64,000 nucleotides of DNA from Thermacetogenium phaeum DSM 12270 (GTDB lineage Bacteria; Bacillota; DSM-12270; Thermacetogeniales; Thermacetogeniaceae). The notes beneath the pieces are model-generated. The model was not told where the DNA came from and did not search any database. It saw nothing but the letters and a program-made list of their open reading frames with translations. Each line of letters begins with the position of its first letter. Position 1 is the stretch's first letter. The position numbers and the translations under genes were made by a program. Below, one piece after another: positions 35,151-43,263 of the stretch. The stretch covers positions 2,818,501-2,882,500 of the forward strand of contig NC_018870.1 in the NCBI RefSeq assembly GCF_000305935.1, read 5' to 3'.

Positions 35151-35298
35151 TGAGTCACCTCCCCTCTATCCGGTTAAACTCCCTTCAGCGCTCTTCGAAG
35201 CGCCGCATCCTTAGTTTAACCAGAAAAGGGGAATTCATGCATCCGCCGTCGAAAAAATCGCCCTCCAGATGCCCTGCAGGCTGCCGTCACCGCGCGCC

Positions 35299-35916
35299 TT
35301 AAGGAGCCCGCCTGTTGAAGCGGTTCATGGCGGCTTCGATACCCTCAGCTATCCAGCAGCGCGCCGCATCACAGGCATAATCCCAAACGGCCTCCATGTC
35401 CTGTCTTTCTTTTCGGGTAAAGGGCATCAGCACGTAGTCCACTACGGAACCGTCCTGCGGCCTCCCGATCCCGATGCGCAGCCGGCAAAAAGCGGTGCTG
35501 TTGAGGTGATCGATAATGGACTGAACCCCTTTATGCCCACCGGAACTCCCACCGGGTCGCAGCCTGATGCTGCCGGGAGGAAGGTCGAGGTCATCGTGGA
35601 TTACCAGCAGCGCCTCCGGAGAGAGGTGCCAGCGGCGCAGCAGCGGCTTGACGGCCCGCCCGCTCAGGTTCATAAAGGTCAACGGCTGAACGAGCAGCGC
35701 CCGGACCCCATCGATCTCCACCCGGCAGAGATTGGCCAGGCGTCTGTGCTGCACCCACTTTCCCCCGGCCTGAGCGGCCAGCCTGGCCACGACCCGGTAG
35801 CCGGCATTATGGCGCGTGTTCATATAACTGTGGCCGGGGTTGCCCAGTCCACAGACGATCTTGGCAGGAGGGTCCGCAGGCGCAGGCCGCAGCACATCCC
35901 GCAACCAGGCAAACAT
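35299..35916 (-). CDS. pth: Peptidyl-tRNA hydrolase
   Basis: 205 residues. Conserved blocks are VCGLGNPGHSYMNTRHNAGY (catalytic His in the last part), LTFMNLSG, and HDDLDLPPGSIRLRPGGSSG with the catalytic Asp. Pth recycles peptidyl-tRNA that drops off the ribosome. The ATG immediately follows the ctc stop codon, so the genes are coupled as in Bacillus. A short N-terminal extension of about 18 residues precedes the core. Confidence 0.96.
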   Translation of the reverse strand: MFAWLRDVLRPAPADPPAKIVCGLGNPGHSYMNTRHNAGYRVVARLAAQAGGKWVQHRRLANLCRVEIDGVRALLVQPLTFMNLSGRAVKPLLRRWHLSPEALLVIHDDLDLPPGSIRLRPGGSSGGHKGVQSIIDHLNSTAFCRLRIGIGRPQDGSVVDYVLMPFTRKERQDMEAVWDYACDAARCWIAEGIEAAMNRFNRRAP

Positions 35917-36564
35917 TTACTCCTCTCCCTGCTCCGGAGCAGTGCCAGCCTCCACACCTTCTGCTTCCTCTGCTGCTTCTTCTCCCTCTTCTTCTTCGAT
36001 CGCCGGAGGAATCACCAGGGCGATTACCGATTCCCGGCTGGAAACGATCCTCACACCTGCCGGCGGCTCCAGGTCGCCTACGGTCAGCTGGTCGCCGATT
36101 TCCAGCTTGCTGATATCGGCTTCCAGTCTCTCCGGGATCTGCGTAGGCAGAGAGGAAACGATGACCGTTCTCAGCATGTTTTGCAGAATACCGCCCTGTT
36201 TGACACCGGGGGCCTCCCCGACGAGAACCACAGGGATCTCCGTTTCGATCTCCTCGGTCAGGTCAACCTGGTAGAAATCCGCGTGCAGGAGCTCACGCCG
36301 CACGGGGTCACGCTGGATCTCCCGGCACATCACCAGGTAAGAGCCGCCTTTTTCCCCGTCGGCAACATCCAGGTTGATCAAGGTGCTGCCGATGCTGTGG
36401 TTGGTTATGACCTGCTCCAGCGACTTAGTGGGAACGCTTAAAAGGACATTCCCCACCTCTTTTCCGTAGAGAACGGCAGGCAGCATCCCCTGATTGCGCA
36501 GTGCGCGGACGCTACCTTTGGTGCCGCGCTCTCGCAATTGAGCCTGCAAGCTGATGGTTTCCAT
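35917..36564 (-). CDS. ctc: Ribosomal protein bL25, general stress form (CTC)
   Basis: 215 residues from the ATG at 36562-36564 (AAGGAG 8 bases upstream). The N-terminal bL25 domain (about 5-95; LRNQGMLPAVLYGKE) binds 5S rRNA; the C-terminal TL5/CTC beta domain (about 100-185) follows. A tail of about 25 residues is almost all Glu and Ala. Long CTC-type forms are usual in Firmicutes. Cotranscribed with pth. Confidence 0.95.
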   Translation of the reverse strand: METISLQAQLRERGTKGSVRALRNQGMLPAVLYGKEVGNVLLSVPTKSLEQVITNHSIGSTLINLDVADGEKGGSYLVMCREIQRDPVRRELLHADFYQVDLTEEIETEIPVVLVGEAPGVKQGGILQNMLRTVIVSSLPTQIPERLEADISKLEIGDQLTVGDLEPPAGVRIVSSRESVIALVIPPAIEEEEGEEAAEEAEGVEAGTAPEQGEE

Positions 36565-36996
36565 TGCCGACACTCCTTATCCTATAGTTTTACGCAGTTA
36601 TTCCCCTCTTCAAACCCTTTCTAAGTTTAGCTTTTGTTACAGGTCAAGATCAAGGACGACCTGCCCCAAAAGCCGTTGCCGTTCCCGCCATCCGCCGGGC
36701 GCCTCCAGGCTACCTGCAGCGGCCGCTGCCCGAGGGCAATCAGGTACAGGCAAGCTCTGAACGGCAAACGGGTAACGCTCACAACACATTATACCAAAAT
36801 CCCTCCCTCCTTTCAGGTCCAACGGCAGCGGCTGAAGAGCCTTCATCGGAGGGGAAAGGGTGCATCTTCCCTTCCGGAAAGCGGATGAAAGAATGTTTCG
36901 GAATGCCGCAGTCAGGAATACCCTCGAAAACGGCCCAATATATTTTAACAGATAAAGAGCCTCAACCGTTAAAAAAGCACAAGGAGGCGAAGCAAA
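36565..36996. other. Divergent intergenic region, no gene seen
   Basis: 432 bases between the divergent ctc-pth and PRC-barrel genes. No ORF with a ribosome-binding site and no tRNA or clear terminator was found. It must hold promoters in both directions. A TATAAT on the minus strand near 36795 has no well-spaced -35. Confidence 0.5.
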
Positions 36997-37677
36997 TTGC
37001 GCAAGAGCCGCCAGTTCCTCTCCCTCCCGGTGGTCAGCCTGGAGGAGGGCAAAGAGATCGGCCGCATCCGGGGCCTCGTAGTTAACCCGCAGGCCGGTGA
37101 AATTGCAGCGCTCCTCGTCCAGCGCGGCGGAATTTTTGCCGAACAGAAAGTGATCCCTTACCCCCGCGTTGTCAGCGTGGGGAACAACGCCCTTACCGTC
37201 CAAAAGGCCAGCAGCGCCGAAAAACTCACCAGCCTCCCCCAAATCCTCAACCTGGTCAAAGAAAACGTCCAGCTGAAAGGCTCCCGGGTGATCACCGAAG
37301 GTGGTACCGCCCTCGGCTATGTCGTCGATTTTTTCGTCGACCCGTCCACGGGAAAAATCACGAGCTACGAAATAAGCGGGAAGAGCCCGGAAAGCATCTG
37401 GAAGGGAAAGGCCCTGCTTCCGGCAGAAGAGGTGCGCACCATCGGCAAAGACGTCCTGGTGGTGCGGCAGGGGGCAGAGGAATCCTTAAAGCAAGGCGAG
37501 GGCGCGCTGGCAGAAGGCGTCAAAAGCCTCAAGGGCACAACAAACCGTTTTCTGCAAAAGGCGCGGCAGCTGCAATCCCGGCTCCAGGGAGAAAAGTTTG
37601 GAGAAACCGGGCCGCGGGAGAAGCCGCAGGAGGAGGAAGTGCCCCGGGATGCACCCCCGAAAGACCAGCCCATATAA
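36997..37677 (+). CDS. PRC-barrel domain protein
   Basis: 226 residues, TTG start at 36997 with an excellent AAGGAGG 8 bases upstream. Two PRC-barrel domains are seen at about 5-80 (SLEEGKEIGRIRGLVVNP) and 85-160 (TALGYVVDFFVDPSTGKI). A coiled, charged C-terminus rich in Gln, Glu and Pro follows. PRC barrels occur in RimM, photosynthetic H subunits and sporulation proteins such as YlmC/YmxH; the partner here is unknown. It is the only plus-strand gene in this stretch. Confidence 0.8.
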   Translation: MRKSRQFLSLPVVSLEEGKEIGRIRGLVVNPQAGEIAALLVQRGGIFAEQKVIPYPRVVSVGNNALTVQKASSAEKLTSLPQILNLVKENVQLKGSRVITEGGTALGYVVDFFVDPSTGKITSYEISGKSPESIWKGKALLPAEEVRTIGKDVLVVRQGAEESLKQGEGALAEGVKSLKGTTNRFLQKARQLQSRLQGEKFGETGPREKPQEEEVPRDAPPKDQPI

Positions 37678-37883
37678 GAAGCCGAGCTGGAAGACGAGAC
37701 CCGGTAAGCCTCTGTTCATCCCCTGCACCTGCTCCCGGACTCCGCTGGAACTCACCCGTCCGGTCATTGGAGTAGCAGCCGGCGGTTGGAAGAGCAGAAG
37801 TTCGCCTTGCGAATCCCCCGCCAGTTCTACGAAGAACCCTCAATGCCGACTACCACCCCCCATGGTGCCATCCGCCGGGAGAG

Positions 37884-38831
37884 CTACTCAAAAAGCTTGC
37901 TGACAGACAGGTCTTCGTGAATCCTGATGATCGCCTCTCCGAAAAGCGGAGCTACGGTGAGCACCTTCAACCTTGGGAAGCGCTTCTCGGGAGGTACGGG
38001 TATGGTGTTGGTCACCACAACCTCTTTGATCGGGGAATTCTCCAGGCGCACCCGGGCCGGCCCGGACAGCACGGGATGCGTACAGCAAACATAGACCTCT
38101 TTGGCGCCGTGCTCCAGCAGGGCTTCCGCCGCCTGGACGATCGTCCCCCCGGTATCGATGATGTCATCGATCAGGATTGCCGTCCTCCCTTTGACATCAC
38201 CGACCAGGTGCAGAACCTCGGCGACGTTGGGCTGCGGCCTGCGCTTGTCGATAATGGCAATGGTGGTCTCGAGGCGGCTGGCCATATCACGCGCTCTGCT
38301 CACCCCTCCCACATCAGGAGAGACCACGATGGGATCGGCAAGCTCTAAAGAGCGGAAGTATTCGGCCAGGATGGGTACCCCCAGCAGATGGTCTACCGGT
38401 ATATCGAAAAAGCCCTGGATCTGTCCGGCGTGCAGGTCCATGGTCAGCACCCTGGTGGCACCCGCCGCGGTGATCAGATTGGCCAGGAGCTTGGCGGTAA
38501 TGGGGTCGCGCGCCTTTAACTTGCGGTCCTGCCTGGCATAACCGTAGTAAGGAAGAACGGCACAGATCCGCTGCGCTGAAGCGCGGCGCAGGGCATCGAT
38601 CATGATCAGAAGCTCCATCACATTCTGGTTGGCCGGCGGACAGGTAGGCTGGATCACAAAGACATCCGCACCCCTGACACTCTCATTGATGGAAACGCAG
38701 ATCTCCCCGTCGCTGAAATAGGAAACCCGGGCGTCACCCAAACCGATCCCCAGATAATCGGCTATCTCTCTGGCCAGGTCAGGGTTGGCATCACCTGTGA
38801 AGACCTTGAGCTTTTTGGTGTACAGCATCAT
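37884..38831 (-). CDS. prs: Ribose-phosphate pyrophosphokinase
   Basis: 315 residues from the ATG at 38829-38831 (second of two adjacent ATGs is also possible). It makes PRPP from ribose 5-phosphate and ATP for nucleotide, His and Trp synthesis. Signatures are the N-terminal [16 protein letters not shown], the catalytic flexible region, [20 protein letters not shown] and the PRPP loop [13 protein letters not shown]. It lies 19 bases downstream of glmU; the glmU-prs order is widely conserved in Firmicutes. Confidence 0.97.
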   Translation of the reverse strand: MMLYTKKLKVFTGDANPDLAREIADYLGIGLGDARVSYFSDGEICVSINESVRGADVFVIQPTCPPANQNVMELLIMIDALRRASAQRICAVLPYYGYARQDRKLKARDPITAKLLANLITAAGATRVLTMDLHAGQIQGFFDIPVDHLLGVPILAEYFRSLELADPIVVSPDVGGVSRARDMASRLETTIAIIDKRRPQPNVAEVLHLVGDVKGRTAILIDDIIDTGGTIVQAAEALLEHGAKEVYVCCTHPVLSGPARVRLENSPIKEVVVTNTIPVPPEKRFPRLKVLTVAPLFGEAIIRIHEDLSVSKLFE

Positions 38832-38850
38832 GCCGATCCCTTCTTTCACA

Positions 38851-40239
38851 CTACTCGCTTTCATTCTCCTCGTTCCCCTTCTTCTTTTTTTTGCTCCAGC
38901 CGGGAATAACCGACTGCCTGGCACGCTCCACAGCCAGGGCGTCGGCAGGAACATCTCTGGTAATGGTCGAACCGGCACCGACCACCGCGTTCTTGCCGAC
39001 GGCCACAGGAGCAACCAGGTTAGTGTTGCTGCCGATAAACGCCCCGTCCTCAATCAGCGTCCGGTGCTTCCGGACGCCATCGTAATTACAGGTAATCGTC
39101 CCCGCACCGATATTGACTCCGGCGCCCAGCACGGCATCACCGATGTAACTGAGGTGAGGTATTTTGCTCCCCTGCCCCACCTGCGCCTTCTTCAATTCGA
39201 CAAAATCCCCTACCTTGACATTTCCGGCGAGCACACTACCCGGCCGGATGTAAGCAAAGGGCCCGATCTGGCAGCCGTCACCGATGTCGCTCTCCACAAT
39301 TACGGAAAACTGCACCGCCACCCTGTCCCCCAGAGTGGCGCCGCAAATCCGCACCCCGGGGCCTATCGCACAGCCCCTGCCGATCTTAGTGCCGCTCTCC
39401 AGAAAGGTGAAGGGGTAAATAACCGTGTCCCTTCCCACCTCTACCCCTTTATCGACATAGGTCGTCTCCGGGTCGCGGATGGTTACACCCGCCTCCATCA
39501 GGCGGAGGCACTCTCTCTTTCTCAAGATGGCTTCGGCCAAAGACAGCTGCTCCCTGGTGTTGATCCCTGCCGTTTCTTCGGCCGGTGCAGTCAGGGCGAC
39601 GACCCTCCTCCCCTGCGACCGGAGGATCCGGATGCAATCGGTGAGGTAGTATTCCCCCTGATTGTTGTCGGGCTGCAGGCGGGAGACACTTTCCTCTAAA
39701 GCCTCCCTGCTAAACACATAGGTGCCGGTGTTGACCTCTTTGATCCCCTTCTGCTCCGGCGTGGCATCGCTCTCTTCAATAATGGCCTCTACCAGGCCGG
39801 AGTCACCCCTCAAGATGCGGCCGTAGCCGTACGGGTTCTCGAAAACACTCGTCAGGAGGGCTGCTGCGGCACCGGCCTCCCGCCGCGCCGCAATCAGCCG
39901 GACGAGGGTCTCCGGCCTCAGCAGCGGGGTATCCCCGCAGAGAACCACAACATCCTGACAGGAGGCGGAAATGTGGGGCAGCCCCTGCAAAACAGCATCC
40001 CCCGTTCCCCGGGGCTGCTCCTGCAGGGCATAGGTGTAGCCGTCACCCAATACAGAGCGCACCATCTCCGCTCCCCGGCCGACCACCACGACTATCTCCT
40101 CTATCCCCGCCCCCTCGGCCGCATCGAGGACGTGGCGCAAAAGCGGCCTGCCGGCAGCCTGATGCAACACCTTGGGAACCTCCGAGAGCATCCTTTTTCC
40201 CTCTCCCGCTGCCAGAACGATCGCCCCAACTCCCTGCAT
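38851..40239 (-). CDS. glmU: Bifunctional GlmU: glucosamine-1-phosphate acetyltransferase / N-acetylglucosamine-1-phosphate uridyltransferase
   Basis: 462 residues. The N-terminal uridyltransferase has [18 protein letters not shown]; the C-terminal left-handed beta helix carries hexapeptide repeats and the acetyltransferase His in [18 protein letters not shown] with NYDG. It makes UDP-GlcNAc, the substrate of MurA (encoded at 5.8 kb) and of the WecG/TagA branch. A lysine-rich tail ends the protein. Confidence 0.97.
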   Translation of the reverse strand: MQGVGAIVLAAGEGKRMLSEVPKVLHQAAGRPLLRHVLDAAEGAGIEEIVVVVGRGAEMVRSVLGDGYTYALQEQPRGTGDAVLQGLPHISASCQDVVVLCGDTPLLRPETLVRLIAARREAGAAAALLTSVFENPYGYGRILRGDSGLVEAIIEESDATPEQKGIKEVNTGTYVFSREALEESVSRLQPDNNQGEYYLTDCIRILRSQGRRVVALTAPAEETAGINTREQLSLAEAILRKRECLRLMEAGVTIRDPETTYVDKGVEVGRDTVIYPFTFLESGTKIGRGCAIGPGVRICGATLGDRVAVQFSVIVESDIGDGCQIGPFAYIRPGSVLAGNVKVGDFVELKKAQVGQGSKIPHLSYIGDAVLGAGVNIGAGTITCNYDGVRKHRTLIEDGAFIGSNTNLVAPVAVGKNAVVGAGSTITRDVPADALAVERARQSVIPGWSKKKKKGNEENESE

Positions 40240-40390
40240 AAGGTATCACCACACAGCGCTTTTTTCCCATCAACGAGGGTGTTTTCTGCTTCACTTCGCA
40301 AACAAGAAAAAAGGGGATACGGATTCCCCGCTCCAACCCCAAAAATAAAAGAAGCGAACTTCAAAGCCTGTTCCTTATCTCAAGAGGCGG

Positions 40391-40648
40391 TCATTCCATC
40401 TCCTGATAAGCCTTCAAGATGGCCTCTTGAATGGTTTGCCTGGCATCGGAGGTGATGGGATGGGCTATATCCCGGAATTCACCGGCAGGCGTTCTCCGGC
40501 TCGGCATGGCCACAAAGAGCCCCCTTTCCCCCTCCACAACCTTGATATCGTGAACCACAAAAACGTTATCAAAAGTCACCGAGCAAACGGCCTTCATCTT
40601 GCTGCCGTCCTGACCGACCTTGCGGATCCGCACCTCTGTCACCTGCAC
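40391..40648 (-). CDS. spoVG: Septation and sporulation regulator SpoVG
   Basis: 85 residues: [12 protein letters not shown], the conserved [20 protein letters not shown] and [13 protein letters not shown]. SpoVG binds nucleic acids and affects asymmetric division, cortex formation and virulence or exoenzyme genes. In Bacillus it is transcribed by SigH. It is upstream of glmU on the same strand, as in Bacillus. Confidence 0.97.
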   Translation of the reverse strand: MQVTEVRIRKVGQDGSKMKAVCSVTFDNVFVVHDIKVVEGERGLFVAMPSRRTPAGEFRDIAHPITSDARQTIQEAILKAYQEME

Positions 40649-40681
40649 GCATGGTACCCCCTTATTGCGCTATTTCCTCTG

Positions 40682-40706
40682 AATTCTGATATTTTTGATA
40701 TTCTCC
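40682..40706 (-). promoter_or_regulatory. Possible SigH-type promoter of spoVG
   Basis: On the minus strand GGAGAAT is followed after 11 bases by CAGAATT, similar to the SigH pattern AGGA...GAAT. The match is imperfect at -35; known SigH control of spoVG is the main support. Confidence 0.35.
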
Positions 40707-40738
40707 AATTATTCAGAGAATCCTTCTCCCGAGATTAC

Positions 40739-41527
40739 TTATTGACCGCTACGGGCAAACTCCCTTTCTGCCAGCTTCCAGTCTGAGGGCTTATCCACAT
40801 CTACCCCGATTTCCGGATAGGGGGTGATCACGGCCGCCCCCCTGGCTCCGACCAACCTGGAAATCCGCTGCTCAGCCTCACTCACGGTCAACTGCCCCGT
40901 AAGGTACCTCCAGAGCAAGCCGATCCCCACCAGGCGCGCCAGGGCGGCCGGTTTTTTGCGCAGGCGTACAAACTCCTCCGCCCAATCCAGGCACCTGTCA
41001 ATAATCCCCTTGTGCACCAGAAACAGGTTGCCGCCCGTAAAAGTGCCATCCCGGAGGCGGGCATAAGTGCGCTTGACGCCGGGAAAGCGCCGCTCCGCCG
41101 CCTCCTGCCTGATGATGGGGTAATAAAAGTCCGCCTCCCGCTCCCGGCACCTGGCGAGGAAATCGGAGACGGCCTCAGACGTCAGAAAGGGAATGTCACC
41201 GGTGCAGGCCAGCACCCATGTCCACTCCCCCTCCCCGGTGCAACCCAGGGCCTCCACTCCCGCCGTAAAGCTTTCCAGGGGCGAACACCCGGAATCAGCG
41301 AAGAGCATTTCCCCTTCCCCCCCGTAAATGGAAGTGAGGTCTGGTGGGCCGACCAGGACGATCCTGGCGATCTCCGGGCACCCCTTAAGGGCGGCGACGA
41401 CATAATCGACCATCGGCCGGCCGTTGAGAGGGAGCAGGGCCTTGCTCTCCCTACCCCATCCTTGCTCATCCTCTCCGGCCAACATCCCGCCTCCGGCCAG
41501 AACCACGGCGGCAACGCTGTCGATCAT
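40739..41527 (-). CDS. MobA-like nucleotidyltransferase
   Basis: 262 residues with the NTP-transferase nucleotide-binding start AAVVLAGGGM, KALLPLNGRPMVDYV, and a metal-binding CTGDIPFLT in place of the usual DxPxx block. The family moves NMP to sugars or cofactors such as molybdopterin; the substrate is not clear here. It overlaps the upstream GntR gene by four bases (ATGA), so they are coupled. In Bacillus the purR-yabJ pair occupies this position. Confidence 0.8.
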   Translation of the reverse strand: MIDSVAAVVLAGGGMLAGEDEQGWGRESKALLPLNGRPMVDYVVAALKGCPEIARIVLVGPPDLTSIYGGEGEMLFADSGCSPLESFTAGVEALGCTGEGEWTWVLACTGDIPFLTSEAVSDFLARCREREADFYYPIIRQEAAERRFPGVKRTYARLRDGTFTGGNLFLVHKGIIDRCLDWAEEFVRLRKKPAALARLVGIGLLWRYLTGQLTVSEAEQRISRLVGARGAAVITPYPEIGVDVDKPSDWKLAEREFARSGQ

Positions 41528-42237
41528 TTTCCCAACCCTTCCCCTTCCTCACCGGCAGCCGCTGCTTTCCCGCGTACGGCTTCCAGGAGGCTGTTCTCGG
41601 CGTTTTCGATATGCTCCCAGGCCAGCTTCTGCGCCCTGGCGACATCCCGCTCGGCTACGGCCTCGACGATCTTCCGGTGCTCCTCTAAAGCATCCTGCAT
41701 CCTGCCGGGATAGGCCAGAGAAACGGAACGAAAGCGGTGAATCTCATCCTGGAGATTGCCCAGGATCTGGACGAGCCGCTCATTCCTGCTGGCCTTGTAA
41801 AAGGCGTCGTGAAACTCCATATCGCATTGGACGAAGCCGGCCACGTCCCCCTCTTCGATGCTCTTCTTTTTGCGAACAATAATCCGCTCCAGCCCCTCGA
41901 GCTCCTCATCGGTGATCCTCTCCGCCGCCAGTCCGGCCGCCAGGGCTTCCAGAGCGGCCCGCACCTCAAAAACATCGGCTATGTTTTTCAACGAAATCCC
42001 GGCCACATAGGCTCCCTTCCTGGGAACCATGACCACAAACCCCTCTAGTTCGAGCTTGCGAATCGCCTCCCGGATCGGGGTGCGGCTCACCCCCAGCTCC
42101 TCGGCCAGCTGGAGCTCCATCAAGCGCTCCCCGGGACGCAGCACGCCGTTGATAATGGCCTCCCGCAGGGTGTCAAAAACCACCTCCCGCAGGGGTTTGT
42201 ACGAATCCAGTTTGACAGGCAGCAATCTCCTTTCCAC
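41524..42237 (-). CDS. GntR-family regulator, FadR/FCD subfamily
   Basis: About 237 residues from a GTG at 42237; an upstream ATG at 42273 would overlap ispE, and a TTG four codons later is also possible. The winged helix at about 5-70 (LAEELGVSRTPIREAIRKLE) and an FCD ligand domain at about 80-215 (acidic/His metal site in FVQCDMEFHDAFYKAS and LEEHRKIVEAV). Such regulators sense carboxylic acids. It replaces PurR of the Bacillus locus and is coupled to the MobA-like gene. Confidence 0.88.
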   Translation of the reverse strand: MERRLLPVKLDSYKPLREVVFDTLREAIINGVLRPGERLMELQLAEELGVSRTPIREAIRKLELEGFVVMVPRKGAYVAGISLKNIADVFEVRAALEALAAGLAAERITDEELEGLERIIVRKKKSIEEGDVAGFVQCDMEFHDAFYKASRNERLVQILGNLQDEIHRFRSVSLAYPGRMQDALEEHRKIVEAVAERDVARAQKLAWEHIENAENSLLEAVRGKAAAAGEEGEGLGK

Positions 42238-42247
42238 TCCTCTTTCT

Positions 42248-43144
42248 TCACCCCTCCTGTTTTCCCACTGCATCTACGCACCGACAAGTTCTGGTTAAAA
42301 AAACATCGGCTCCCGGCATCTCCCTTTTCAGCTCCCCCGCAGCCAGGCGGGCTTCTGCCTCTCCGGGGAAAATGCCATAGACGGCAGGGCCGCTTCCTGC
42401 CATCACCGCTTTTAGAGCCCCCCGCTCCAGAAGGCGCTCTTTGAGAGCAGCCACCTCCGGGTGCAGAGCGCAGGTTACACTCTCCAGGTCGTTGCCCAGT
42501 GCGGCAATGATGCCGTCCCGGTCTCCCGCCTCCAAGGCCCGCAGCAGCAGGGAGGTGCGGCCTACCTTCGCGCTCTCCCTGTAGAGCCGGTAGATATCCC
42601 CGGTCTTCACTCCGAAGCCGGGTTTCACCACCACCAGCCAAAAAACGGGGAGGGTAGGAAGCCTTTTCACCAGCTCCCCCCGCCCCTCCGCCAGAGCGGT
42701 CCCACCCACAATGAAAAAGGGCACATCAGAACCCACCCCGGCAGCAGCGGCCAGCAGCTCCCGCTCGCCGAGACCGAGGCCGTAGAGGGAATTGGCCCCT
42801 TTCAAGGCCGCGGCGGCATCACTGCTCCCCCCGCCCAGGCCCGCAGCCCGGGGGATTCTCTTCCGGATGTCCACCCGGATCCCCCCGGGGATGAGCGGAG
42901 CCAGCGTGGCCAGAGCCCGATGGGCCAGGTTCTCCTCCCCCGCAGGGACATCCGGGGCATCACAGGAAACCTCGATGCCCGCAGGGGCAACGGAGATGAG
43001 CAGGGTATCGGCCAGGTCGATCGTCTGCATCACCGAGGTCACCTGATGGTACCCATCGGGCCGTAGGGCACCGACATCCAGCGTCAAATTGATCTTAGCA
43101 TAGGCGGGGACCCGGAGAGCCCCCGCACCCGTTCTCTTCTCCAT
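42248..43144 (-). CDS. ispE: 4-diphosphocytidyl-2-C-methyl-D-erythritol kinase
   Basis: 298 residues, GHMP kinase family. KINLTLDVGALRPDGYHQV at the N-terminus, ATP loop RAAGLGGGSSDAA and the C-terminal MAGSGPAVYGIF are all present. It phosphorylates CDP-methylerythritol in the MEP isoprenoid pathway, feeding the polyprenyl carriers used by the cell-wall enzymes here. The 3' end lies next to the GntR start. Confidence 0.96.
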   Translation of the reverse strand: MEKRTGAGALRVPAYAKINLTLDVGALRPDGYHQVTSVMQTIDLADTLLISVAPAGIEVSCDAPDVPAGEENLAHRALATLAPLIPGGIRVDIRKRIPRAAGLGGGSSDAAAALKGANSLYGLGLGERELLAAAAGVGSDVPFFIVGGTALAEGRGELVKRLPTLPVFWLVVVKPGFGVKTGDIYRLYRESAKVGRTSLLLRALEAGDRDGIIAALGNDLESVTCALHPEVAALKERLLERGALKAVMAGSGPAVYGIFPGEAEARLAAGELKREMPGADVFLTRTCRCVDAVGKQEG

Positions 43145-43263
43145 AGAAATATAAAATTACATGCAGGAGGCGAAATTCCTGCTTCCCTCCGCACTCGCGA
43201 TCTCATTTTCAATAAAGAGGGCCTCTTCTGCACCACCTGGGGCCGGAATGGCCTAACTTAACC